Source: an uncultured Lachnospiraceae bacterium
Lineage (GTDB): Bacteria; Bacillota_A; Clostridia; Lachnospirales; Lachnospiraceae
Reading direction: 5' to 3'
Assembly: GCA_910585355.1 (NCBI GenBank)
Contig: CAJUDN010000062.1
Coordinates: 1 to 9,768 of the forward strand
Length of the DNA: 9,768 nt
Positions within the stretch are counted from its first letter, which is position 1. Every line of letters starts with the position of its first letter. Positions 1 through 6,342 of the stretch are shown one piece after another. Below the pieces are notes generated by a model. It was given only the letters and a program-made list of their open reading frames with translations. It was not told the origin of the DNA and did no database searches. A program made the position numbers and the translations under genes.

Positions 1-1
1 T

Positions 2-3000
2 ACTCTCACTCGTGCTTAAGCTATTGCTCTCACTTGTACTCAAGCTATTGCTTTCGCTCGTGCTTAAGCTATTGCTCTCACTCGTACTTAAGCTATTGCT
101 TTCGCTCGTACTCAGACTATTGCTTTCACTTGTGCTTAAGCTATTACTCTCACTTGTGCTTAAGCTATTGCTCTCACTTGTGCTCAGGCTATTGCTCTCA
201 CTCGTGCTTAAGCTATTGCTCTCGCTGGTACTTAAGCTATTGCTCTCACTTGTGCTCAGGCTATTGCTTTCGCTCGTACTCAGACTATTGCTCTCACTCG
301 TGCTCAGGCTATTGCTCTCGCTCGTGCTGTTTACAAGGCTCTCACTTGTACTCTCACTCGTGCTTGCAACGCTCTCACTCGTGCTCTCACTAGCGCTTTC
401 TTCACTCGCTGCCTCGCTGGCGTTCAGTGAAGCAACGGCTTTCGCATAGGAATCTGAATGAGATTCGCTGTCATGCTCACTAACTTCCGAAAAACTATTA
501 GAGTCTTCTACCGCCTGTTCACTTGCTTTTTCGCTTTCAGAGTTCTCACTGTACGCGCTATTACTATAACTATTTGAATTACCTCTGCTTAAACTATCTG
601 CAATCTCGGACTCAGACGCAGCCAGCTCAACGGAAGCGCTGATTGCTTCTGACTCGCTCTTCATTGTGCTATGATAATCGCTCAGAGCTTCACTGCAATT
701 TGTTACCTTGCTGCCAGCTTCTATCTCTCTGTCATAAACATGCGTTGTTCTTTCTGTACATGTAGTATAATCTTTGTCTCTACGGATTGTGAAAGTATAC
801 TCCGGGGTATCAGAGCCATTTTTATACAAACCATACTTGCCGTTCTTATCTAGTTTTAATACATAGTCTTTGCCAAGGTCTGTGTAGCCCTTATTACTAG
901 TGCCATTTTGAAGACGGAAATAAGCGCCAGTAACCTTTCCTCTCCAGTCATACTCATTTTTTATCAAAAGCGTCTTATTAGCATCATCATCCAGAACAAG
1001 TTTGTGCCAATTGCTTTCCTGGTCCTGAACAACGATGTACCGTCCAATACCGCCTTGATCAGCACCTATCGCGGATATGGGAGAGTTGGTTCCTGTGTCT
1101 TTTCCTCCTGCAACATTATACGTTTCACCATTAACTTTTGTAGATGTTTCCAGTGTTGTGCTTCCATTACCGTTGTTGTTTAAAGCAGTATTTTTTCTAT
1201 ACTCTGTATAGTAGCCGGTAGAGCCGTCTTTACTTATAACAAACAGCTTTTGAATTACCGTACTGCCCTCTTGTCTCTCTCCGATAAGATAAGAAATGGT
1301 TCCATCCGGATTAATCTGTCTGGTAAAATCGCCGTCTTTATATGTCTCATTACCTACTGTAATAATAACCTCTGTCGTGCCGTCTGCTTTATGGCGAATT
1401 TCGTAACTGACTCCCGGCCCTTTCTCAGCAGGAGGAACTGGGTCAGAAGGATTTTTGCCGCTCTCAACTGTTACCGTTTCGCCTTTTGATTCATTTTCTA
1501 CATACTTTATTTCTGCTCTGTTTACGCTTACAGTTCCATTTTCATCCGTCGTATACTGATAGATTTCGGAAAGTTCTCTTCCATCCTTATCTTTATAGTA
1601 AACCGTATAGTACTTGCCGTCCTCATTCCATACGATTCCATCTTTATCCAGAGTCGAACCCTGGCTGACAATATTGTAGGTAATAATACTTTCCGCTACA
1701 CTTTTTCTTGTAGCTTCTAAATCTCCTTCTCCTGCGGCAGAAGTAGAATTCAATGCAGAAAGCGCCGAATCATACGTAGAAAGCGCCGAGGCCATTCCGC
1801 CCGAGAGATCGCTGAACTGGTAAGTTTCCGATGCACGCTCATATGTGCTTTGAGATTCCGAAATTGCTGCATAGGCAGAATCGCTTTCAGACGCTGCATC
1901 GTAAGCGCTCTGCGATGCCTTGCTGCTGTTCTCTTCAGACGTACTGTTCGCGATGTCCGCACTATTTTTAGCAGCCTCACTTGCAGATGCGCTTGCATCG
2001 TTAAAGCTCTCAGATTCAGACACGGCATCACTTCTGTTTGACTCAGACGTTATTTCAACCTCTTCTGAAGTCTGGAGAGCCTTTGATTCTGAAGTCTGCT
2101 CAGAACCTGATTCTTCTCCTGAAGTGGCAGAATTTGCATCCTCTGCAACACCTGCTGCACTGCCGCCGGGGGCGTTAGCCGTGATATCTCCGTTAAGGGC
2201 GCCGTCTGCGATATCGCCACTGGCGGCGTCATCGCCTATGGTGTCTCCGCTGACATCGCTGCCTATAATATCCCCGTTGAGGTTACCGTCTGCGGCGTCA
2301 TCCCCCATAGTATCTCCGCTGGCGTCACTGTCCGCGGTATCTCCGCCCGCAACATCCCCATTGGTATCACCTGCGGTGTCATTGCTGATGTCTCCGTCCG
2401 CGGTATCTACACTGGCATTACCGTCCGTGGTATCATTGCCGATGTCTCCGTCTGTAGTATCTCCGCTGGCATCATCGTCCGTAATGTCATTACCAGCATC
2501 TCCGCTGGCGTCGCTGCCTGCGGTATCATTGCCGGCGTCTCCGACTGTGCTATCTCCACCGGCATCGCTGTCTGCGCTATCATCGCCGTCGTTTCCGCCC
2601 GTGATATCATTGCCAGTATCTCCACTGACGTCACTGCCTGTAGTGTCACTGCTGGTTTCCCCACCCTCAGTATCTACACTGGCGTCGTCACCCGTAGTGT
2701 CACTGCCGGCGTCTCCGCCCTCAGTGTCTACATTGGTATTGCCGCCCGTGGTATCACTGCCGGCGTCTCCACCTTCAGTATCTACACTGGCGTCGTCTCC
2801 TGTGGTATCGCTGCCGGCGTCTCCGCCCTCAGTATCTACACTGGCGTCGTCTCCTGTGGTATCGCTGCTGGTATCTCCGCCTTCAGTATCTCCGCTGACA
2901 TCGTCTCCTGTGGTATCGCTGCCGACGTCTCCACCTTCAGTATCTACACTGGCGTCGTCTCCTGTGGTATCATCGCTGGTATCATCTGCTGTATTATCAT

Positions 3001-3253
3001 CGACACTGCTTGACGCCTCTTCTACCTGAGTCTGTTCCTCCTGAACCTGCTCTTCCTGAACCTCTTCTTCCTGAAATTCTTCCAGGAACTCCTCCTCGAC
3101 AGGATCTTCCTGTTGTGCTTCCAGCTCTTCTTCCAATTCAGCTGCAAACACAACGTTAGCATCCATCGCTGCCCCGCCGAGAATAATACCGGCAGCTCCG
3201 GCAGCTTTCAAAACCTTATTTGCTTTATTGCTTTTACGGTTTTTCTTGCTCAT
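2..3253 (-). CDS. Large secreted serine-rich repeat surface protein (adhesin-like), 3' end beyond the window
   Basis: The reading frame is open for 1084 codons from ATG 3253 to the window edge, so the C-terminus and any cell-wall anchor are not visible. An AAAGGA site ends 4 bases before the ATG. Residues 1-37 form a signal peptide: Lys/Arg-rich start, an Ala/Gly/Ile/Leu core, and probable cleavage after VFA. Residues 39-78 are Glu/Gln-rich. Residues 96-203 are six 18-residue Asp/Gly/Thr repeats, which decay into related sequence up to about residue 363. Residues about 390-500 are Ser-rich. Residues about 500-853 are non-repetitive and beta-hairpin-like (Tyr, Asn-Gly, Asp-Gly turns), with no domain I can name. 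From about residue 855 the chain becomes Ser-rich, then a strict octapeptide repeat (SESNSLST) to the edge. The architecture resembles serine-rich repeat adhesins, which are usually O-glycosylated and bind host or matrix ligands. The ligand and glycosylation are inference; no glycosyltransferase is in view. Confidence 0.85.
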   Translation of the reverse strand, partial: MSKKNRKSNKANKVLKAAGAAGIILGGAAMDANVVFAAELEEELEAQQEDPVEEEFLEEFQEEEVQEEQVQEEQTQVEEASSSVDDNTADDTSDDTTGDDASVDTEGGDVGSDTTGDDVSGDTEGGDTSSDTTGDDASVDTEGGDAGSDTTGDDASVDTEGGDAGSDTTGGNTNVDTEGGDAGSDTTGDDASVDTEGGETSSDTTGSDVSGDTGNDITGGNDGDDSADSDAGGDSTVGDAGNDTAGSDASGDAGNDITDDDASGDTTDGDIGNDTTDGNASVDTADGDISNDTAGDTNGDVAGGDTADSDASGDTMGDDAADGNLNGDIIGSDVSGDTIGDDAASGDIADGALNGDITANAPGGSAAGVAEDANSATSGEESGSEQTSESKALQTSEEVEITSESNRSDAVSESESFNDASASASEAAKNSADIANSTSEENSSKASQSAYDAASESDSAYAAISESQSTYERASETYQFSDLSGGMASALSTYDSALSALNSTSAAGEGDLEATRKSVAESIITYNIVSQGSTLDKDGIVWNEDGKYYTVYYKDKDGRELSEIYQYTTDENGTVSVNRAEIKYVENESKGETVTVESGKNPSDPVPPAEKGPGVSYEIRHKADGTTEVIITVGNETYKDGDFTRQINPDGTISYLIGERQEGSTVIQKLFVISKDGSTGYYTEYRKNTALNNNGNGSTTLETSTKVNGETYNVAGGKDTGTNSPISAIGADQGGIGRYIVVQDQESNWHKLVLDDDANKTLLIKNEYDWRGKVTGAYFRLQNGTSNKGYTDLGKDYVLKLDKNGKYGLYKNGSDTPEYTFTIRRDKDYTTCTERTTHVYDREIEAGSKVTNCSEALSDYHSTMKSESEAISASVELAASESEIADSLSRGNSNSYSNSAYSENSESEKASEQAVEDSNSFSEVSEHDSESHSDSYAKAVASLNASEAASEESASESTSESVASTSESTSESLVNSTSESNSLSTSESNSLSTSESNSLSTSESNSLSTSESNSLSTSESNSLSTSESNSLSTSESNSLSTSESNSLSTSESNSLSTSESNSLSTSESNSLSTSESNSLSTSES
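18..329 (-). repeat. Thirteen tandem 24-bp units encoding a Ser-rich octapeptide
   Basis: Thirteen consecutive 24-bp units, in register with no gaps, encode the octapeptide SESNSLST with Ser at every second position. A partial unit continues to position 1, so the array runs beyond the window. Units differ mostly at synonymous positions (for example AGT/AGC for Ser, GAG/GAA for Glu, TTA/TTG/CTG for Leu) while the peptide is almost constant. This suggests selection on the protein rather than only recent DNA amplification. Upstream of the array, to about position 660, the same protein has irregular Ser/Glu/Ala-rich sequence. Confidence 0.92.
2645..2968 (-). repeat. Six tandem 54-bp units encoding an 18-residue Asp/Gly/Thr repeat
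   Basis: Six adjacent 54-bp units encode variants of TTGDDASVDTEGGDAGSD. Each unit is itself two related 9-residue halves (SDTTGDDAS and VDTEGGDAG), so the basic period is 27 bp. Diverged copies of the 9-residue pattern continue in the same frame to about position 2165. The result is a long, strongly acidic, low-complexity stalk in the surface protein, with no Lys, Arg or aromatic residue in the six regular units. Confidence 0.9.
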
Positions 3254-3281
3254 ATATCCTTTCCCCTTTTTTCAGTGTATA

Positions 3282-3309
3282 ACTATAGTATTTATGCAGA
3301 GTATAACAA
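3282..3309 (-). promoter_or_regulatory. Possible sigma-A promoter for the surface protein gene
   Basis: In the 154-base gap between the BTAD regulator gene and the surface protein gene, TTGTTA (3309-3304) and TATAGT (3287-3282) are separated by 16 bases, about 29 bases upstream of the start codon. The match to consensus is moderate. The heptamer GTTATAC occurs twice in direct orientation here, at 3307-3301 and 3283-3277, on either side of the -10 element. No terminator is obvious between the regulator gene and this gene, so readthrough is also possible. Confidence 0.35.
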
Positions 3310-3407
3310 AACAGGTCTTTCACCAGCTCTTTCATTTCCCGTTTTTCCTGCTTTTCATCTCCCACAATATTTGAAAATCCGACATTTATATCCGTTGACG
3401 GCCCTGC

Positions 3408-4616
3408 CTACCACATACTTCCGTCATCCAGCAGACAATAATTGATGCCGCCCCGGCCGCCGCAGCGTTTTCGGTAGTCTCTGTCAATACGCACCCCAAT
3501 ATCCGAAACATTCTTTTCCCCTGCCCCTATACAAAGCAGCAAATATTGATTCTCGCTGTATTTTGCGTAAATATCTCCTCTACGCAGATGCGCCTTAAAT
3601 GACGTGCACAACTTCTTTCCCTGCTTTTTACAATATTCCCTCTCACTGGCAGGATGGCCCTCCGCATCCAGAATCGTACACAAAAGCAGAATGAAGGAAA
3701 TGGTTCCCTCCCGGGCGGCAGTCCGCTTTACCATTCGGAAGCAGTCCAGAAATCCGGGCAGCGTACAGCTGTATGCTCCCTCTTTCGCTTCCAGCCCCAT
3801 AAGACACCTTTCGATATCCTCTGTCGTCCCCTCCGGCTGCTGCATCCAATCTCCAAGCCTGCGGAACCACATCTGCTGATTTTTCGAAAAAAATCCACCC
3901 ATCTTCTGTGCATAAGCTGCCGTCTCCTGATAAACTTTCTCCGCCTCCTTGCGGCGCCCAAGAACAATCAGACTTTCTATCCGCCAGCCTTCCCATCCCT
4001 CGTAAGGGTAAAGCTCCACCGCCTTGGCTGATATTCTTTCTATCTTTTTATAGTCTCCCTCCTCCTTCAGATAACAGAGCAGATATTTCAGCAATCTGGT
4101 ATACATCTTCTGATACTCTCTGTTTTTTTCTATTACCCACTGTTCATTGGATAACTGAGGCAAAAACTCTTTCTGATAAATTTCAAACGCCTTCTCACAG
4201 CATTCGGCTTTTTTCTGTCTGTCCTGCTCCCCCTCAAATTTCTCAGCCAGGCTTTCAAATTTCCATGCATCGGATTCCACCAAAACAATGCAGTCAAAAC
4301 GCAGAACACCCTCATTTAAGATCAGATAATTCCCCGGCGGCAGCGGCGATGCTTCCAGATATTTGCGGAGGCGAAAGATTGTATTGTTGAGACTGGCGTT
4401 GGGATCCTCCACATTCTCCCAGCCGTAGAGAAACTCCATAATATCCCTTTTATCAAACCCCTGTCCCGGTCTGGTCATCAGTATTTGGAACAGCTGCGTA
4501 AATTTAGAATCTCTCTGTCTCCCAAAACCAAGTGCTTCTTCTCCATATCGAACAGAAAATCCGCCAAACATTTTTACCAGTAGCTTTTTTGCCATCACAT
4601 CCCGTCTCTCCTTCAC
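3408..4616 (-). CDS. Winged-helix / BTAD (SARP-like) transcriptional regulator with degenerate GGDEF-like C-terminal domain
   Basis: A 402-residue protein predicted to be a cytoplasmic DNA-binding regulator. Residues about 8-110 match the OmpR/PhoB-type winged helix of SARP proteins: LLVKMFGGFSV start, a conserved ...LFQILM...RDIMEFLY helix, ASLNNTIFRLRKYLE as recognition helix, and a YLILNEGVLRFD wing. Residues about 115-260 are the helical BTAD domain, with TPR-like helices and the ELYPYEGWEGWRIESLIVLGRRKEAEKVYQ signature. Residues about 281-385 resemble the C-terminal half of the neighbouring GGDEF protein, including LRRGDIYAKYSENQYLLLCI where a real GGDEF loop would be. Two starts are possible. 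GTG at 4616 follows GAGGAG by 5 bases; ATG at 4595 follows AAGGAG by 12. The GTG has better spacing, but homology begins near the ATG. The gene starts 23 bases after the cyclase stop codon, which indicates an operon. The target is unknown; the next gene is the obvious candidate. Confidence 0.85.
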   Translation of the reverse strand: MKERRDVMAKKLLVKMFGGFSVRYGEEALGFGRQRDSKFTQLFQILMTRPGQGFDKRDIMEFLYGWENVEDPNASLNNTIFRLRKYLEASPLPPGNYLILNEGVLRFDCIVLVESDAWKFESLAEKFEGEQDRQKKAECCEKAFEIYQKEFLPQLSNEQWVIEKNREYQKMYTRLLKYLLCYLKEEGDYKKIERISAKAVELYPYEGWEGWRIESLIVLGRRKEAEKVYQETAAYAQKMGGFFSKNQQMWFRRLGDWMQQPEGTTEDIERCLMGLEAKEGAYSCTLPGFLDCFRMVKRTAAREGTISFILLLCTILDAEGHPASEREYCKKQGKKLCTSFKAHLRRGDIYAKYSENQYLLLCIGAGEKNVSDIGVRIDRDYRKRCGGRGGINYCLLDDGSMW

Positions 4617-4639
4617 GGTTTCTCCTCAGCACATAGCTG

Positions 4640-5605
4640 TTATTTTCTATCCGTGCCCTTTTTGTCCCGGGCCGACTGCAGTTCATAACAATGGTGAATC
4701 AGAACATCCTCTCCCTGCCTGCCGTTAAGAAATCTCTCTCTGATACGCGCCACAATTCTGTCTGCCTGTCCCTCCGTAGTATCAATCACTAAAAGCAGAT
4801 ATTGACTGCTGGAATATCGGGTATACACATCTCCAAGCCGAAGTGTTATCCCGATATCATTCCCCAGCTGCTCCATCAACATGTCTTTTTCAAAAGGAAG
4901 AGGGCTTTTCCCCTGCCCATCTACCACTGTCAGAAGAATCACGCACGCTTTCTGTCCGCTTCTGGCAATTCCCCGTTCCAAAAAACGATAAATGCTCTTG
5001 AATGTCTCATAATCCTGACAATAGGCTTCCTGCTTTTGAATTTCTTCTGTCAGCTCCTCCTGAACCTGTCTGACGTCCGTTATGTAATGATCCTCTCTCT
5101 TTCTGTTTTTCATCTTTGCTATATCCAATATCCCTCTCTGCTGCTCCAGTTTTTCCCATGCACGTTCAAATAGCTTCTGATATGTATTTCCCATCTTCCG
5201 CAGTTCCCAGACAACAGTCAGCGAAAGAGGGCATCTGCCTTTTCCTCTGCTGGCATGAAAACGTTCTTGAATACGCCTGCAAATCTCCTGGGCCTGCTCC
5301 GTATCGTGGCACTCCGGCATGAATATCACAAACTCATCTCCTCCGCATCTGCCCAAAATATCATTGGGACGGATCATATAAGACAGAATCTGTGCAACCT
5401 GTTTCAGGCATTCATCCCCCATCTGGTAGCCGTATTGTTCATTAATCTGTTTCATGTGAACGACATCGCACAAAAAGAGCGCCCCTCCACGCTCCCCTCT
5501 CATCTTTGATACAATTTGTGCTTCTGCCATATCTTTTTTCAGCAGCCCTGTCAGCTGGTCCCGCGCCTCTTCCTTTTTCCTTCCCGCATCCGGCTTTTCA
5601 TTCAT
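4640..5605 (-). CDS. Soluble GGDEF diguanylate cyclase with BTAD-regulator-type C-terminal domain
   Basis: A 321-residue protein with no signal peptide or membrane segment. Residues about 15-160 form a GGDEF domain, which makes c-di-GMP from two GTP. Key residues are present: metal-binding Asp47 in LFLCDVVHMKQIN, guanine-contacting Asn54 and Asp64 (MGDE), and the intact signature GGDEF at 88-92. An inhibitory I-site (RxxD) is present as RPND at 79-82, exactly five residues before the signature, so product feedback inhibition is likely. A helical linker (about 160-195) leads to a second domain (198-309), whose LRLGDVYTRYSSSQYLLLVI occupies the GGDEF position but has lost the catalytic loop. 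That domain is shared with the BTAD regulator encoded next. ATG 5605 is preceded by GAGGAG eight bases upstream. There is no sensor domain in front of the GGDEF, so any input probably comes through the C-terminal domain or through gene expression. Confidence 0.9.
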   Translation of the reverse strand: MNEKPDAGRKKEEARDQLTGLLKKDMAEAQIVSKMRGERGGALFLCDVVHMKQINEQYGYQMGDECLKQVAQILSYMIRPNDILGRCGGDEFVIFMPECHDTEQAQEICRRIQERFHASRGKGRCPLSLTVVWELRKMGNTYQKLFERAWEKLEQQRGILDIAKMKNRKREDHYITDVRQVQEELTEEIQKQEAYCQDYETFKSIYRFLERGIARSGQKACVILLTVVDGQGKSPLPFEKDMLMEQLGNDIGITLRLGDVYTRYSSSQYLLLVIDTTEGQADRIVARIRERFLNGRQGEDVLIHHCYELQSARDKKGTDRK

Positions 5606-5672
5606 TTTCCACGCTCCTCTTTAACACTCCATTGCCCATTGGCCTCTTTGTTTTGGTATTGTGTACACCTCA

Positions 5673-5709
5673 CCGCGCCAAGCATGCGTCGGTTGACTGC
5701 CTTTTGGCG
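5673..5709 (-). promoter_or_regulatory. Potentially structured leader of the GGDEF gene
   Basis: Between the AP2 remnant and the GGDEF start codon, the minus strand can form CGCCAA (5709-5704) paired with TTGGCG (5681-5676). Alternatively it can form CCGACGC (5692-5686) paired with GCGCGG (5678-5673) with one bulged A. The two stems are mutually exclusive. No T-run follows, so it is not a simple terminator, and it does not match the c-di-GMP-I or -II riboswitch cores that I know. It may be nothing more than a chance hairpin. Confidence 0.22.
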
Positions 5710-5725
5710 ATTAAACAGCTTCCTG

Positions 5726-6061
5726 TTACGTTATAAATGAATATTTTCTATACAGCAAAAAGTCAGTCATCGTAACCTTTCGTGTCTGGTACAGGCGTAT
5801 CACTGCAATTTTTTTCTTCGCATACTGTTTCAAAAACGTGTCATACAGCTTCTCCTCTGCCATAAACCTCGCCTACGCAGCATCCTCAAAGAAGCCAAGA
5901 TAGTACACCTTCTCCCGGAATCCGATACTGGCCCTCCAGCGGTTGTTTTCCTTTCGTTGTTCCTCCCAAAGACATCCGCAGCTTTTTGTAACTCCCGATC
6001 GATGCGAGTCTGGCGGACTTGCAGACGCACTGCTTCCCTGACATTTCTTTCTCCGTATGCA
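5726..6061 (-). pseudogene. Remnant of an AP2-domain protein of phage/mobile-element type
   Basis: One minus-strand frame (codon starts at 5992, 5875, 5728) reads SHRSGVTKSCGCL, then NNRWRASIGFREKVYYLGFF, a TAG stop at 5875-5873, and finally ARFMAEEKLYDTFLKQYA with a TAA at 5728-5726. The TKSCGCL box followed by an RWRA..I....K.YYLG.F..AxxAR..AEEKLY core is typical of bacterial and phage AP2-domain DNA-binding proteins, often found beside integrases and HNH nucleases. It is broken. The usual N-terminal section is missing, the first zinc Cys pair is reduced (KKCQGSS), the linker between the Cys box and the AP2 core is shortened, and a stop codon interrupts the last helix. A different frame across 6216-5830 is open by chance and does not carry these motifs. 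I recognise the family from motifs only. Confidence 0.6.
5730..5758 (-). promoter_or_regulatory. Possible promoter of the GGDEF-BTAD operon
   Basis: TTGCTG (5758-5753) and TATAAC (5735-5730) are separated by 17 bases on the minus strand, about 125 bases before the GGDEF start codon. This would give a leader of roughly 120 bases. It lies inside the decayed end of the AP2 remnant. The match is moderate and no other candidate is clearly better. Confidence 0.33.
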
Positions 6062-6069
6062 AAATCGTT

Positions 6070-6095
6070 CATTACATAATACTTATTATGTAATG
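6070..6095. repeat. 26-bp palindrome, copy 1
   Basis: The left arm CATTACATAATA and right arm TATTATGTAATG are perfect inverted repeats around the central dinucleotide CT. Its centre is inverted relative to copies 2 and 3, which have AG. On the minus strand it is preceded by a promoter and AGGAG site and followed by 27 bases that are also found after copy 2. Confidence 0.95.
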
Positions 6096-6130
6096 AAAAG
6101 AGTCTCCTGTCTCTTCCGTAGTATACACTT

Positions 6131-6159
6131 ATTTTAACATCTTTACCAATGTTGTTCAA
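6131..6159 (-). promoter_or_regulatory. Extended -10 promoter pointing left into palindrome copy 1
   Basis: TTGAAC (6159-6154), a 17-base spacer ending in TGT, and TAAAAT (6136-6131) form a good sigma-A promoter with an extended -10. An AGGAG (6108-6104) follows, eight bases before copy 1, but the codon at the equivalent of the start is ATT rather than ATG. The block 6162-6128 agrees at 26 of 35 positions with the plus-strand promoter block 6291-6325. Confidence 0.6.
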
Positions 6160-6237
6160 TAGATATTTGAAAGATTCAAAAAGCAGCGGAAATAGACGGT
6201 AAATTTCGGCTTTCATAATAAAAGCTGTGTGGCGTTA

Positions 6238-6263
6238 CATGACATAATAAGTATTATGTAATG
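6238..6263. repeat. 26-bp palindrome, copy 2
   Basis: The arms are CATGACATAATA and TATTATGTAATG around central AG. One arm position (G at 6241) breaks the outer symmetry. The next 27 bases (6264-6290) match the sequence flanking copy 1 on the minus strand, so the copy 1/copy 2 pair forms a 53-bp inverted repeat. Confidence 0.95.
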
Positions 6264-6293
6264 GACGATTTTGTATATGAAAAAAGAAATCTA

Positions 6294-6322
6294 TTGAAAA
6301 ATACAGATAACAATGATAGAAT
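6294..6322 (+). promoter_or_regulatory. Extended -10 promoter pointing right into palindrome copy 3
   Basis: TTGAAA (6294-6299), 17 bases ending in TGA, and TAGAAT (6317-6322) form a strong sigma-A promoter with an extended -10. The predicted transcript would start near 6329 and reach AGGAGGTG (6343-6350), then ATG 6357 inside palindrome copy 3. It points away from the GGDEF operon and toward the terminator at 6539-6582. Confidence 0.65.
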
Positions 6323-6342
6323 AAGATTATATATAGAAAAAA

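Larger units (their letters stand above)
6043..6290. repeat. Pair of 53-bp inverted repeats (6043-6095 and 6238-6290) around 142 bp
   Basis: Reading copy 1 on the minus strand and copy 2 on the plus strand, the palindrome plus the following 27 bases agree at 47 of 53 positions; five of the six differences are transitions. The enclosed 142 bp (6096-6237) contains the minus-strand promoter. Similarity stops at 6043 and 6290, and no target-site duplication is visible at these edges, so a simple MITE insertion is not shown. Confidence 0.85.

Noticed and set aside
12..449. Plus-strand open frame of 145 codons, Leu/Ser/Val-rich
   Set aside because: It is the antisense of the 24-bp Ser-rich repeat array; in-phase repeats keep several frames open. 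No ribosome binding site and no natural composition.
2165..2968. RTX (GGxGxDxUx) calcium-binding nonapeptides
   Set aside because: The period is nine residues and Asp/Gly-rich, but Gly/Asp spacing differs and the large hydrophobic position is missing.
1920..3029. Plus-strand open frame of 369 codons, Ser/Pro/Val-rich
   Set aside because: It is the antisense of the Asp/Gly repeat region of the surface protein; the repeat keeps it open. The minus frame has the signal peptide and ribosome binding site.
3408..3700. Functional GGDEF domain in the BTAD regulator
   Set aside because: The sequence at the signature position is YSENQY, with no GG(D/E)EF, so catalysis is not expected.
5606..5740. c-di-GMP riboswitch in the leader of the GGDEF gene
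   Set aside because: It would make sense biologically, but the conserved GEMM core and tetraloop/receptor pattern are not present; only small hairpins are seen.
5830..6216. Minus-strand open frame of 128 codons across palindrome copy 1
   Set aside because: The AP2-family motifs lie in another frame over the same bases, this frame has no good ribosome binding site, and it crosses a promoter and a palindrome.
6043..6290. Simple MITE with 53-bp terminal inverted repeats
   Set aside because: No target-site duplication is seen at 6043/6290, and the third palindrome with a homologous promoter lies outside the proposed element.
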